A DNA stretch of 64,000 nucleotides from JAGPCK01 sp041675505. GTDB lineage: Bacteria > Bacteroidota > Bacteroidia > UKL13-3. Of the stretch, positions 1 to 8,510 are shown piece by piece. The stretch lies in assembly GCA_041675505.1 (NCBI GenBank), contig JBAYTR010000002.1, positions 62,001-126,000 of the forward strand. Direction: 5' to 3'. The position numbers and the translations under genes are program-made. The first letter of the stretch is position 1, and each line of letters begins with the position of its first letter. The notes beneath the pieces were generated by a model. It saw only the letters and a program-made list of their open reading frames with translations, had not been told where the DNA came from and searched no databases.

Positions 1-300
1 TCATGGGGAGATGACTGGATGATTGATGTGGGTGGTAAACCTAACCTGCATATTCCTAACTACATTCCCGTAACATTTGAATTGTCTATCCTATTCACTG
101 CATTTGGTATGGTGGCTACATTTTTTATTGTGAGCAGAATGGCACACGGTAAAAATGCAGAATTGATGCACCCGCGCCAAACTGATGACCGTATAGTGAT
201 TGCAGTAAACCTGAAAAATGAGTCGGAGAACAAAGCTATAAGCGATATGTTCATCAGCAACGGAGCATTAGAAGTTAGAGAAAGAGAGGTAACTCAATGA
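1..300 (+). CDS. actD: Alternative complex III subunit ActD (DUF3341), C-terminal part
   Basis: The reading frame is open from the first base of the window, so only about the last 99 residues are present. Visible are one hydrophobic segment (about residues 20-42 of the fragment) and a soluble tail ending in a short acidic/basic helix. This matches the C-terminal half of ActD, a small two-helix membrane subunit of alternative complex III, the quinol:electron-acceptor oxidoreductase that replaces cytochrome bc1 in many Bacteroidota. The identification rests strongly on context: the next two genes are a monohaem lipoprotein and a large polytopic protein in the order actD-actE-actF. The stop overlaps the start of actE by four bases (ATGA), so the two are translationally coupled. 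The truncation is due only to the window edge. Confidence 0.85.
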   Translation, partial: SWGDDWMIDVGGKPNLHIPNYIPVTFELSILFTAFGMVATFFIVSRMAHGKNAELMHPRQTDDRIVIAVNLKNESENKAISDMFISNGALEVREREVTQ

Positions 301-950
301 AGCATTCTATAAAACTTATTTTATCAGGAGCAATTCTGATGGTTGCCGCTTCTTGCGGAAACGACCCTAACGATACAGGTATTGAATATGCACCTGATAT
401 GTATGTATCGAAAGGATATGAACCATTCACACAACTCGAAGACCAGAAACGTGCGGTAATGAGTGAAAGCGGAAAAGAATGGCTCATTAACCCTGACGGA
501 AAAAATATGCGTGAACCTGTAAAAGGAACCATTGCCCGCGGACAAATAGATTACGTATTTCCTTATGCAAAAACGGCTGAAGACTACGAACGTGCCGGTG
601 CGGAATTAAAAAATCCGATTGCCGTAAACGATGAAGTATTGGCTGAAGGAAAACACCTTTATGAAATCAACTGTACCCCTTGCCACGCAGCTGACGGTAA
701 CGGTAAAGGAACTATTGTACAGGACGGCAAATACCCTCAGGTACCTGCCTACGGTGATCGTCTTCCTACTATCAACCCAGGTAAAGCATATTACAGCATC
801 ACTTACGGTAAAAACCTGATGGGTTCTTATGCCTCTTCCCTCTCTCCTGCTGAAAGATGGAAAGTGATTCACTACATTTATTCATTAGCCGGATTAACAG
901 GAGCTGCACCTGCAGCAGCAACAACTGATTCAACCGCAACTACGAAGTAA
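297..950 (+). CDS. actE: Alternative complex III monohaem cytochrome c lipoprotein ActE
   Basis: A 217-residue exported cytochrome c. The N-terminus is a lipoprotein signal with a lipobox ending AASC near residue 20, so it should be anchored to the periplasmic face of the inner membrane. The haem-binding motif CTPCH lies at residues 126-130, and an axial methionine could be the one in the NLMGSY stretch further on. The C-terminus is Ala/Thr-rich. In alternative complex III, ActE carries electrons from the quinol-oxidising core towards cytochrome c oxidase. The start overlaps the actD stop by four bases and actF follows after 32 bases, so this is an operon. Length and single-haem content fit ActE rather than the pentahaem subunit ActA. 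Confidence 0.93.
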   Translation: MKHSIKLILSGAILMVAASCGNDPNDTGIEYAPDMYVSKGYEPFTQLEDQKRAVMSESGKEWLINPDGKNMREPVKGTIARGQIDYVFPYAKTAEDYERAGAELKNPIAVNDEVLAEGKHLYEINCTPCHAADGNGKGTIVQDGKYPQVPAYGDRLPTINPGKAYYSITYGKNLMGSYASSLSPAERWKVIHYIYSLAGLTGAAPAAATTDSTATTK

Positions 951-982
951 ACATCTACCAACACATTAAAGAGTACTATATC

Positions 983-2245
983 ATGGGACACGAACACGAA
1001 GTAGTGATAAAAGAAGAAAAATTTGAAATGAGCGCCAAAGACAAAAAAGTTGCTTTGGGATTACTCATTGGCGGATTTGTATTGGCCTTAATAGGCTACT
1101 TTACCGCTCACGCTCCTGATCATCACATGGTGGTAAAAAGACTTTGGGCAAACCTTATTGCCGATAGCTATTTCTTTTTCATCATCAGTTTATGCGCCAC
1201 TGCATTTATCGCTATTAAAGCGATTGCCAATGCCGGATGGCATACCTCAGTAAAACGTATACCGGAAGCTATGGGTACATTTATGCCCTTTGCAGCGGTA
1301 GTACTTATTGCTGTTCTTTTCCTTGGCGGACATGACATCTACCACTGGATGCATGAAGGAGTTACAGACCCTAATTCACCCCATTATGACAAAATAATTG
1401 CGGGTAAAAGCGGGTACCTTAATATCCCGTTCTTCATGGGCCGTTTGATTGTATTTGCGGGCATGTGGATTTTATTCGCACGCACATTCCGCAAATGGTC
1501 TTTACAGGAAGACATTGATGGTGGCTTAACTAATTTCGACAAAACATACAAAGCAGCAGCAGCATTCGTATTTCTTTTCGCATTCACCTTTTCTTCTTTC
1601 AGCTGGGATGTGATGATGAGTATTGACGTACACTGGTTCTCTACCATTTTCTCGGTTTACAATTTTGCCACCGGATGGGTAAGTGCCATTACCTGTATTG
1701 CTTTATTTACCATATACCTTAAAAGCAGAGGTTACCTCAATATCGTAAACGATGATGTTATCCATGACTTAGGTAAAATGATGTTTGCCTTCAGTGTATT
1801 CTGGACTTACCTGTGGGTAGCTCAGATGTTGTTGATTTGGTACGCAAACATTCCTGAAGAAGTAACCTATTACAAAGACCGTGTACGCCCGGGTTCTGGT
1901 TGGTCATTCCATTTCTACCTCAACGTAGCCTGCAACTTTGTTTTTCCATTCTTCACTCTTATGATGCGTGATGCAAAACGTAACAAAAAGTGGTTAGTTT
2001 TTGTAGGTGCAGTTCTACTTTTCGGTCACTGGAACGATGTATACACCATGACCTTTGTAGGTGCCATGAAAGACCACAACGGAGTAAGCGTAGCACCGGG
2101 CTGGGGATTAATGGAAATAGGCTTCTTAGCTATGTTTGCCGGTGGTTTTATTTACACTGTACTTACCTCATTAACCAAAGCAAATTTATACCCTACCAAG
2201 CACCCTTACATTATGGAGAGTGCCTTGCATGATGTAGGTGTTTAA
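983..2245 (+). CDS. actF: Alternative complex III integral membrane subunit ActF
   Basis: A 420-residue polytopic membrane protein with roughly ten hydrophobic segments, separated by short loops rich in His, Trp and Asp. Examples are the FLGGHDIYHWMHEG loop and a loop containing FSWDVMMSIDVHWFS. ActF is related to the NrfD/PsrC-like ActC subunit and forms part of the quinol-binding membrane core of alternative complex III. The soluble N-terminus is short and His/Glu/Lys-rich. The gene is last of the actDEF series, 32 bases after actE, and is followed 16 bases later by a strong hairpin terminator, so it should end the operon. Cytochrome oxidase genes, which often follow, are not present here. 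Confidence 0.93.
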   Translation: MGHEHEVVIKEEKFEMSAKDKKVALGLLIGGFVLALIGYFTAHAPDHHMVVKRLWANLIADSYFFFIISLCATAFIAIKAIANAGWHTSVKRIPEAMGTFMPFAAVVLIAVLFLGGHDIYHWMHEGVTDPNSPHYDKIIAGKSGYLNIPFFMGRLIVFAGMWILFARTFRKWSLQEDIDGGLTNFDKTYKAAAAFVFLFAFTFSSFSWDVMMSIDVHWFSTIFSVYNFATGWVSAITCIALFTIYLKSRGYLNIVNDDVIHDLGKMMFAFSVFWTYLWVAQMLLIWYANIPEEVTYYKDRVRPGSGWSFHFYLNVACNFVFPFFTLMMRDAKRNKKWLVFVGAVLLFGHWNDVYTMTFVGAMKDHNGVSVAPGWGLMEIGFLAMFAGGFIYTVLTSLTKANLYPTKHPYIMESALHDVGV

Positions 2246-2261
2246 TAAAAGACATATCCAT

Positions 2262-2298
2262 AAAAAGCCCGACTGCTGAATGTAGTCGGGCTTTTTTT
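2262..2298 (+). terminator. Rho-independent terminator after actF
   Basis: A 13-base perfect stem (2262-2274 pairing with 2284-2296) with a nine-base loop is followed by a run of seven T. It lies 16 bases after the actF stop and should close the alternative complex III operon. The A-rich left arm could also let it work on the other strand, but no minus-strand gene ends here. Confidence 0.92.
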
Positions 2299-2327
2299 AT
2301 TTTACCGACATTTGTTACCTTTATCCT

Positions 2328-3326
2328 ATGAAAACCAGATTGCTTCTCTTCTTTCTTGTTCTATCACTTGCATCTTCAGGACAATTTGCTCCTGTGGGAA
2401 CAAGGTGGCATTACTCAAGAGCTAGTGGAAGCTATAGGCTTAACATGGATCCCCGAATTTTCCCCCACCAGTATCAGTTTCTTGAGGTAGAAAAAGACAC
2501 ACTGGTGAGTGGCAAAACCTATTCGAAAATTACAGGTAATACCAGCTATACAGAGGGGGCAAGGCTACTTAGAAATGATAGCGGAAAAGTTTATTACTAC
2601 TGGCATGGTAGGGACTGCTTTCTTATGGACTTTAATGCAAAGGCAGGAGATACACTGTTACTCGATGTTTTTGTAAGAGGGAGAAAGGCTGGTGCAATAG
2701 GTCATGATACCGGCTTTTACGCTTTACACAACAAAACGGTAATTGTAGATTCCATTTCATTTCTTCAAAACGCTATTTCTGATGAGAAGCTAAAAACGGT
2801 ACATTTTCATTACTCTATTGATTCTTCTGAAATCCCGTTTTTAGTAAAACCCAACCCTTTCAACTCCAGATTTACAGAGAAAATAATATCAGATGAGCAA
2901 AACCAAGGAAAGTTCTTTATTGGAATTCCTGTAAATGTAATCTTCCTTTCTGACGATGTGTGTTCTCTCAGATGCTTCACTTCAGGGAACTATAAGTTCT
3001 CCAGTGTATGGTGGCAAATAAATTGGGGAGAGAAATATGGTGCTACATGTGATGATCAGTCTATAACTACAGGAATTGAACATCATAATGAAACTCAGTC
3101 CGAATTTTTGGTGTATCCAAATCCTGCAAAAGACTACATAATGCTGAACACTTCAAAAGAACATACTCTTGTTTCTATATTCTCATCAGAAGGAAAGTTG
3201 CTTAAAGAAGTTGTATACAAGCAGGCGGGTTCTCACCAGCTTCAGCTTGATTTTGCAAAAGGTATTTTCTTGTTGAAAATCGTCACCCCAACATCAACAA
3301 CTTATCAAAAAATTGTCACACAGTAA
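2328..3326 (+). CDS. Exported protein with type IX secretion C-terminal sorting domain
   Basis: A 332-residue protein with a Sec signal peptide (charged MKTR start, hydrophobic core, likely cleavage near residue 18). The last ~75 residues form a typical type A T9SS sorting domain: a YPNPAKD motif near residue 262, a middle 'lvsIfsseGkll' strand, and a final strand ending with KIVTQ. Proteins with this tail cross the outer membrane through the Por secretion system and are usually fixed to the cell surface or released. I do not recognise the middle region (about residues 20-250). It is rich in aromatic and charged residues and has no obvious catalytic motif. The gene stands alone after the actF terminator and converges on the exonuclease gene, with the two stop codons directly abutting. 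Confidence 0.85.
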   Translation: MKTRLLLFFLVLSLASSGQFAPVGTRWHYSRASGSYRLNMDPRIFPHQYQFLEVEKDTLVSGKTYSKITGNTSYTEGARLLRNDSGKVYYYWHGRDCFLMDFNAKAGDTLLLDVFVRGRKAGAIGHDTGFYALHNKTVIVDSISFLQNAISDEKLKTVHFHYSIDSSEIPFLVKPNPFNSRFTEKIISDEQNQGKFFIGIPVNVIFLSDDVCSLRCFTSGNYKFSSVWWQINWGEKYGATCDDQSITTGIEHHNETQSEFLVYPNPAKDYIMLNTSKEHTLVSIFSSEGKLLKEVVYKQAGSHQLQLDFAKGIFLLKIVTPTSTTYQKIVTQ

Positions 3327-4097
3327 TCACTTGGCATTAAACGCACGCAGTTTTATTTGTGTGAGTCTGCGTTTAGTTTCCAAAGGAAAGTCTCCCTGCA
3401 TCATCCACTCGTAGTAAGAAGGTTCCATTTTAAATACATCCTGTACTGGCTTTCCTTTGTGCTTGCCAAAGTTAAACAGCTCACGTCCTTTATCATCATA
3501 CACCATTCTGCCCGCTAAATCAACATTGGATGACTGACCCGAAAAGGAGTGTAAAAAATCAATGTCGTTTTTCAGGTTTTCATAACGTTCCAGTTGTGCT
3601 TTTAACACTTCCAGTGTAGCAGCAGTATCAGCTTCTGCAGAGTGGGCATTCGTGAGTTCTTTACTGCAGTAAAATTTGTATGCGGCTACCAGATTACGTT
3701 GCTCCATGGTGTGAAAGATGCGTTGCACATCAATAAATTTTCTATTGTCGGCATCAAACTCTACCCCTGCCCTTAAAAACTCTTCCACCAACATAGGGAA
3801 ATCAAACTTATTGGAATTGAAACCTGCAAAATCACAACCTTTCAGGTACTCTGCTATCTCTTTGGCTTTGTCGGCAAAACGGGGGGCATCAGCTACGTCT
3901 TCATCTTTAATACCATGAATGGCGGTAGATTGCGGAGGTATGGGCATACCGGGGTGAAACCTTTGTGTGCGTATTTCTTCTTTGCCATCAGGCAATACTT
4001 TGATAGTACACATTTCAATAATGCGGTCGTTGGAAATACTGATACCCGTGGTTTCTAAATCAAAAACAATGAGCGGTCTTTTAAGGTTGATTTGCAT
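3327..4097 (-). CDS. DEDDh-family 3'-5' exonuclease (DnaQ-like) with C-terminal extension
   Basis: A 256-residue protein whose first ~170 residues form a DnaQ-type exonuclease. Exo I is DLETTG (D13, E15), Exo II lies in the FNSNKFDFPML stretch (Asp), and Exo III has His and Asp in HSAEADTAAT, giving the DEDDh pattern. The last ~50 residues (FNFGKHKGKPV through YYEWMM) resemble the small extension found on exodeoxyribonuclease X-like proteins. Expected role: removal of nucleotides from DNA 3' ends in repair or proofreading. A polymerase III epsilon role is less likely because there is no obvious clamp or alpha-binding tail. It begins five bases after the mpl stop, so it is probably co-transcribed with that cell-wall gene. 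Confidence 0.85.
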   Translation of the reverse strand: MQINLKRPLIVFDLETTGISISNDRIIEMCTIKVLPDGKEEIRTQRFHPGMPIPPQSTAIHGIKDEDVADAPRFADKAKEIAEYLKGCDFAGFNSNKFDFPMLVEEFLRAGVEFDADNRKFIDVQRIFHTMEQRNLVAAYKFYCSKELTNAHSAEADTAATLEVLKAQLERYENLKNDIDFLHSFSGQSSNVDLAGRMVYDDKGRELFNFGKHKGKPVQDVFKMEPSYYEWMMQGDFPLETKRRLTQIKLRAFNAK

Positions 4098-4102
4098 AGT
4101 GC

Positions 4103-5446
4103 TTAGTTTGACAAAATATTAAGGTTAGAGTTGTTAAGATTGCCTGAACTCATGAGCAATAAATTGGTGTTACTCCAATCCATTCCCCTCAGCATTTGCT
4201 CCAGTTGAGCTGAATCATGTAACACCTCTACATCTGTTCCGAAATGGTCTTTTATAAGTGTGTCGGAGAGCATTTCCATGCGTTTGAGTTCGAGTGTGTG
4301 CGGGTTAAAGTAAACTATTTTTACATCGGCTTTATCCAAGGCCCCTTTGTATTCTGAAAGGAAATTTTTATTCAGACTGCTGAAGGTATGGAGTTCAAAA
4401 ACGGCCACCAGTTTACGTTCAGGAAACTGGTCCTTAACCGCATCAACTGTAGCAGTAACTTTGGATGGTGAATGCGCAAAATCACGGTATATCACCGTTG
4501 ATTCATTTTTATCCAACAACTCCAAACGTTTGGCTGTTCCTTTAAAGGAAGCAATGGCGTTGTAAAACTGTTCATCTGTAATACCAATCTGGTTAAGAGC
4601 CAAACGGGCTGCCTGCATATTTTGCAGGTTGTGTTTGCCAAATATTTTAAGTTCTATCCACCCATGCTCCGTTTTAATGGTAGTAATCCCGTTCTCCACT
4701 TTATACTCGGGAGCATTATACCAAAGTACTTCCGCGTGAAGAGTGTTTTGCTGCACAATTTGTTTGAGGTGTGTGTCTTCATCAAAACAGATCAATTTTC
4801 CGCTTGCCGGAATTTGCCTCATAAAGATGGCAAACTGCTCCACATATCCCTCAAAAGTTGGAAAAACGTTGATATGATCCCAGGCAATACCTGTTACTAT
4901 GGCCACATCAGCATGGTACACATGAAATTTGGGACGTAAATCAATGGGTGACGTAAGGTACTCGTCTCCTTCAAAAACAGCAATGTCACTGTCTTCGTAT
5001 AGCCCGACCATAGTATCAAAACCCTCCAGTTGAGAACCTACCAGATAATCAAATTTTCGTCCGCATTGCTTCAATACATGCAACATCATGGCTGTAGTGG
5101 TGGTTTTACCATGACTTCCACCCACCACAAGTCTCTTCTTGTTGCGGGTTTGCTCGTACATGTACTCAGGAAATGAATAAATTTTCAATCCCATTTCTTG
5201 CGCTTTTAGCAACTCGGGGTTGTCTTTACGGGCATGCATACCCAAAATAATAGCATCCAATCCGGCATGAATTTTTTCGGGGAACCAACCAATTGATTCA
5301 GGTAAAATAGCGCTGTTCCTTAGCCTTGACAGTGCAGGTTCAAAAATTTCATCATCAGAACCTGATACGGTGTACCCTTTCTGCCTCAATGCCAATGCCA
5401 TATTGTGCATTACTGCACCTCCAATACTGATAAAATGTACATTCAT
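4103..5446 (-). CDS. mpl: Mur ligase family protein, probable murein peptide ligase Mpl
   Basis: A Mur-ligase architecture of about 447 residues. It has an N-terminal Rossmann-like domain (HFISIGGAVMHNMA), the ATP-binding loop GSHGKTTTT at about residues 110-118, a central domain with EGDEY and AWDHINVF, and a C-terminal ligase domain with the DFAHSPSK motif. Mpl joins the recycled tripeptide L-Ala-D-Glu-meso-Dap to UDP-MurNAc in the cytoplasm. The motifs fit Mpl better than MurC, but that split is hard to settle by eye. I chose the ATG at 5446 rather than the TTG at 5455: the shorter protein starts directly at the Rossmann strand, and the longer start would lie inside a TATATTTG promoter box. 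The exonuclease gene follows after five bases. Confidence 0.85.
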   Translation of the reverse strand: MNVHFISIGGAVMHNMALALRQKGYTVSGSDDEIFEPALSRLRNSAILPESIGWFPEKIHAGLDAIILGMHARKDNPELLKAQEMGLKIYSFPEYMYEQTRNKKRLVVGGSHGKTTTTAMMLHVLKQCGRKFDYLVGSQLEGFDTMVGLYEDSDIAVFEGDEYLTSPIDLRPKFHVYHADVAIVTGIAWDHINVFPTFEGYVEQFAIFMRQIPASGKLICFDEDTHLKQIVQQNTLHAEVLWYNAPEYKVENGITTIKTEHGWIELKIFGKHNLQNMQAARLALNQIGITDEQFYNAIASFKGTAKRLELLDKNESTVIYRDFAHSPSKVTATVDAVKDQFPERKLVAVFELHTFSSLNKNFLSEYKGALDKADVKIVYFNPHTLELKRMEMLSDTLIKDHFGTDVEVLHDSAQLEQMLRGMDWSNTNLLLMSSGNLNNSNLNILSN

Positions 5447-5452
5447 TGTAAA

Positions 5453-5460
5453 CAAATATA
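5453..5460 (-). promoter_or_regulatory. -7 promoter box for mpl
   Basis: Read on the minus strand this is TATATTTG, an exact match to the Bacteroidota TAnnTTTG box. It ends only six bases before the mpl ATG, which implies a very short or absent 5' leader. No clear TTG element is seen 17-23 bases upstream. Confidence 0.55.
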
Positions 5461-5573
5461 CTCATGCTTATCAGGCATTTTCAGGCTAAATATCCACCGT
5501 TGCTGGAAAACCTGCAAAAGTATATTGCTTCGTATGCTGCCAAATGTGTATCTTGTGCAAAAAAAGAACGACA

Positions 5574-6644
5574 TTGGCTAAAATCACTTTCACGAACAAG
5601 GACAGCGCATTCTTTGATTCTATCAAGCAGGACGTAAACACTTATTTCGAACAAAAAAAGATCAGCAAGACTGGCGATTGGAGGCTTTATCTTAAGGCAG
5701 CTATATTGCTTTCAGCCTTTGTAGGCCTATACCTCACACTTTTATTTGTACCCATGCCCTGGTATATAGGACTGGCTGTGGCCGGTTTATTTGGCCTCGT
5801 ATGCGGAGCAATAGGGTTTAATGTAATGCATGATGCCTGCCACGGAAGTTTCAGTTCTAAAAAATGGGTGAATGATTTGTTTGGCTTTTCCATGAACCTT
5901 TTGGGCAGCAATGCCTTTATCTGGAAACAGAAGCACAATGTTATTCACCATACTTACACCAATATTGACGGAGTGGATGATGACATTGCCAAATCACCTG
6001 TATTGCGCCATTGCAGCAGCCAACCTAAAGTACCGATGCACAAGTATCAACACATTTACATGTTTTTCCTTTACGCTTTGAGTACCATTATCTGGATGGC
6101 CTATACTGATATGGACAAATACTTCAAACAGAAGGTGTACAAAACCAAAATGTCGCCTATGGACGCCAAGGAACATGCTATTTTCTGGTTCAGCAAGGCA
6201 TTGTATTTGGCAATATATATATTCATTCCGATTGCTGTGGTAGGCTTTATGCCCTGGCTTTGGGCATTTTTAGCTATGAATGCAGTTTTTGGTTTAATGC
6301 TCTCAGTAGTTTTCCAATTAGCACATGTGGTAGAGGTTACAGAATTTGCTGAAGTACGCGATGACGAAGAAAAGAAACAATTCAATGACTGGGCCGTACA
6401 CCAGATTTTAACCACCAGTGATTTTGCTCCTAAAAATAAATTGGTAAGTTGGATGGTAGGTGGTCTTAATTTTCAGGTTGAGCATCATTTGTTCCCCCGC
6501 ATAAGCCATGTACACTACCCTGCTCTTCAACCCATCATTAAACAGAATTGCGAGAAGTTTGGCGTTCGTTACAATTGTATTGACAGCATGAGTTCAGCAG
6601 TTGTTTCACATTACCGCACCATGCGCATGTTAGGGCAAGACTAA
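5574..6644 (+). CDS. Membrane fatty acid desaturase (front-end type, QVEHH)
   Basis: A di-iron membrane desaturase of about 356 residues. The three histidine boxes are present: HDACHGS, HNVIHHTYTN and QVEHHLFP. There are two pairs of strongly hydrophobic segments (about residues 40-90 and 155-245). A glutamine in the third box (QxxHH) is typical of front-end (delta-5/delta-6-like) acyl-lipid desaturases; no fused cytochrome b5 is present, as is usual in bacteria. It should introduce a double bond into membrane acyl chains, probably for membrane fluidity. I prefer the TTG at 5574 (giving MAKITFTNKDS) over the ATG at 5544, because the ten extra residues are Cys/Lys-rich and unlike family N-termini; this is uncertain. 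The metallo-hydrolase gene follows 14 bases later. Confidence 0.85.
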   Translation: MAKITFTNKDSAFFDSIKQDVNTYFEQKKISKTGDWRLYLKAAILLSAFVGLYLTLLFVPMPWYIGLAVAGLFGLVCGAIGFNVMHDACHGSFSSKKWVNDLFGFSMNLLGSNAFIWKQKHNVIHHTYTNIDGVDDDIAKSPVLRHCSSQPKVPMHKYQHIYMFFLYALSTIIWMAYTDMDKYFKQKVYKTKMSPMDAKEHAIFWFSKALYLAIYIFIPIAVVGFMPWLWAFLAMNAVFGLMLSVVFQLAHVVEVTEFAEVRDDEEKKQFNDWAVHQILTTSDFAPKNKLVSWMVGGLNFQVEHHLFPRISHVHYPALQPIIKQNCEKFGVRYNCIDSMSSAVVSHYRTMRMLGQD

Positions 6645-6658
6645 TACGCTTTTCATTT

Positions 6659-7498
6659 ATGCATTTATATTCTATTAATACCGGCCAATTTAAACTGGAT
6701 GGCGGAGCAATGTTTGGCGTAGTACCCAAAACCATCTGGAACAAAACCAACCCTGCTGATGCCAACAACATGATTGATTTGGCTATGCGGTGTCTGTTGG
6801 TTGAAGACGGTAACCGACTTATATTAATTGACAACGGAATCGGCAACAAACAAGATGATAAATTCTTTGGTCATTACTACCTGAACGGTGATGATTCTTT
6901 ACAGAAATCTCTCCATAAGTTGGGGTTTGATTTGAAAGACATTACCGATATGTTGCTATCTCATCTGCACTTCGACCATTGCGGAGGCAGCATAAGCTGG
7001 AATAGTGACCGTACCAAATTCGAGACTACATTTCCTAATGCCACCTACTGGGTTAATGCAGACCACTGGGATGAAGCCAATCACCCTAACGTACGTGAAA
7101 AAGCATCCTTTCTGAAGGAGAACATACTTCCCATTCAGGAAAGCGGTCAGCTGAAACTGTTCCGCACGGGCGACAAGATTCATGATAAAATTGATTTCAT
7201 TACCGGCAACGGACATACCCGCAGCATGGTACATCCAAAAATACAATGGCAGGATAAAACAGTGGTTTTTATGGCTGATATGATTCCAACCATAAATCAC
7301 TTACCCATTCCGTATGTAATGGGCTACGATGTGCGTCCACTGGATGCTATGCAGGAAAAATCGGACTTCTTACAAGAAGCCGCTGCCAACAACTACATTT
7401 TATTTTTTGAACACGATGCCGTGAATGAGGCCTGCACAGTAAGTGTTACAGAGAAGGGGATACGAAAAAAAGACGTCTTTCACCTTTCTGAGATATAA
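6659..7498 (+). CDS. MBL-fold metallo-hydrolase
   Basis: A 279-residue metallo-beta-lactamase-fold protein. The metal-binding motif SHLHFDHCGG (HxHxDH) is near residue 101. A further His comes in GNGHTRSMVH, a metal-bridging Asp in FMADM, and the final His in FFEHDA. The fold hydrolyses esters, lactones or phosphodiesters. The N-terminal region (LDGGAMFGVVPK) and overall layout are like the lactonase-type branch, but the substrate cannot be told from sequence. There is no signal peptide, so it should be cytoplasmic. It follows the desaturase by 14 bases and is likely in the same transcript, which might hint at a lipid-related ester substrate (inference only). Confidence 0.85.
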   Translation: MHLYSINTGQFKLDGGAMFGVVPKTIWNKTNPADANNMIDLAMRCLLVEDGNRLILIDNGIGNKQDDKFFGHYYLNGDDSLQKSLHKLGFDLKDITDMLLSHLHFDHCGGSISWNSDRTKFETTFPNATYWVNADHWDEANHPNVREKASFLKENILPIQESGQLKLFRTGDKIHDKIDFITGNGHTRSMVHPKIQWQDKTVVFMADMIPTINHLPIPYVMGYDVRPLDAMQEKSDFLQEAAANNYILFFEHDAVNEACTVSVTEKGIRKKDVFHLSEI

Positions 7499-7530
7499 AA
7501 TTAAAAACCGGATAAGCATTCCTCTTAAAC

Positions 7531-7558
7531 AAAAAAAGTCCCGCTTTCGCAGGACTTT
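7531..7558 (-). terminator. Rho-independent terminator of tRNA-His
   Basis: On the minus strand a ten-base stem with one G:U pair closes a GAAA tetraloop and runs into seven T. It starts seven bases after the encoded CCA of the tRNA, so it should set the 3' end of the tRNA precursor. In the other direction the T run is short, so termination of the MBL gene here is less sure. Confidence 0.85.
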
Positions 7559-7564
7559 AAAACT

Positions 7565-7641
7565 TGGGGTGGATGATGGGGCTCGAACCCACGACCCTCG
7601 GTACCACAAACCGATGCTCTAACCAACTGAGCTACAACCAC
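7565..7641 (-). tRNA. tRNA-His (anticodon GTG)
   Basis: A complete cloverleaf. The anticodon stem TCGGT/ACCGA encloses the loop TTGTGGT with anticodon GTG. The D-arm (AGCTCAGTTGGTTAGAGC) and T-arm (TTCGAGC loop) are standard. The CCA end is encoded (7565-7567) and the discriminator is C73 at 7568. The base before position 1 (7642) is G, so the extra G-1 that pairs with C73 and is required by histidyl-tRNA synthetase is encoded. In the acceptor stem, position 5 and position 68 are both U, a mismatch in an otherwise paired helix. Confidence 0.96.
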
Positions 7642-7695
7642 CGTTTTTAGAAGTGGCAAAAATAGGTTTTTTCTTTACTTAAGGCAAGTGCGGAA

Positions 7696-8433
7696 TTAAC
7701 TTTCGTACAATTCGCTCACTTTTTGCCAGTTTACTATGTTCCAAAATGCTTTCAGGTAATCAGGTCTGCGGTTTTGGTAGTTCAAATAATAGGCATGCTC
7801 CCACACATCCACGCCTAATACTGGCTTGGAATTGGTTTCTGCAATATCCATTAACGGATTATCCTGATTGGGTGTAGAAACTATACTCAGTTTTCCTTTA
7901 GCGTCTTTTACCAACCAGCCCCAGCCCGAGCCAAAAACACCAATTGATTTTTTCTCAAACTGCTCTTTGAAAGACTCTATGTTGCCAAAATCTCTGTGAA
8001 TGGCTGCTAATAGTTTTTCTGAGGGCTCGGTTTTAGACGGACCGATAACACTCCAGAAAAAACTATGGTTCCAATGCCCGCCACCGTGATTGCGAATATC
8101 TGACCTGACTGATTCCGGAAGGGTTTTAATGGAGGAGAGCAATTGCTCCAGTGATTTAGCTTTTAGTGAAGGCTCCTTCTCCAAAGCAGCATTTAACTTA
8201 GTAATGTATGCCTGGTGATGTTTGGTGTGGTGAATCTCCATAGTGCGGGCATCTACATTAGGCTCCAAGGCAGTATAGGCAAAACCAAGAGGAGGCAAAA
8301 CAAACAGACCCTCCTGAATAACCTCAGTTGTGTCAGTTTCAGGAGCCAGTCCTGTTGCATGGGCTGCTCCGGCCATTAATCCGGTAAGTACCAATCCTCC
8401 GGTTTTTATAAAATCTCTTCTGTTAGTTGTCAT
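7696..8433 (-). CDS. sodA: Iron/manganese superoxide dismutase with Tat signal
   Basis: A 245-residue protein. The N-terminus carries a twin-arginine signal (RRDFIK, then a hydrophobic stretch ending AGAAHA), so it should be folded with its metal and then exported. The dismutase core begins near residue 45 (FAYTALEPNVDA). Metal ligands are recognisable: the first His in MEIHHTKHH, the second in GHWNHSFFW, and Asp/His in DVWEHAYY. The second-shell glutamine is in the TPNQDNP stretch and a Gly occupies the matching Fe-type position (GGGHWNHS), the pattern usually linked to manganese rather than iron. Metal use is inferred. The gene stands alone, divergent from the copper ATPase, with a TAATTTTG box upstream. 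Confidence 0.93.
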   Translation of the reverse strand: MTTNRRDFIKTGGLVLTGLMAGAAHATGLAPETDTTEVIQEGLFVLPPLGFAYTALEPNVDARTMEIHHTKHHQAYITKLNAALEKEPSLKAKSLEQLLSSIKTLPESVRSDIRNHGGGHWNHSFFWSVIGPSKTEPSEKLLAAIHRDFGNIESFKEQFEKKSIGVFGSGWGWLVKDAKGKLSIVSTPNQDNPLMDIAETNSKPVLGVDVWEHAYYLNYQNRRPDYLKAFWNIVNWQKVSELYES

Positions 8434-8453
8434 ACTTTTAAAAATTAGTGGAA

Positions 8454-8461
8454 CAAAATTA
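8454..8461 (-). promoter_or_regulatory. -7 promoter box for the superoxide dismutase gene
   Basis: On the minus strand this reads TAATTTTG, an exact TAnnTTTG match 20 bases before the ATG. No matching TTG is seen at the expected upstream distance, so only the -7 part is supported. Confidence 0.5.
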
Positions 8462-8510
8462 AGTGTTTATTGGTGGTTTGGGTGGTTTTTTACGCAATTT
8501 TGAAACTGCA

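Noticed and set aside
8463..8510. GTG start for the copper ATPase 16 codons upstream
   Set aside because: The added Gly/Phe-rich residues are not part of the family, and an ATG at 8511 leads directly into the metal-binding domain.
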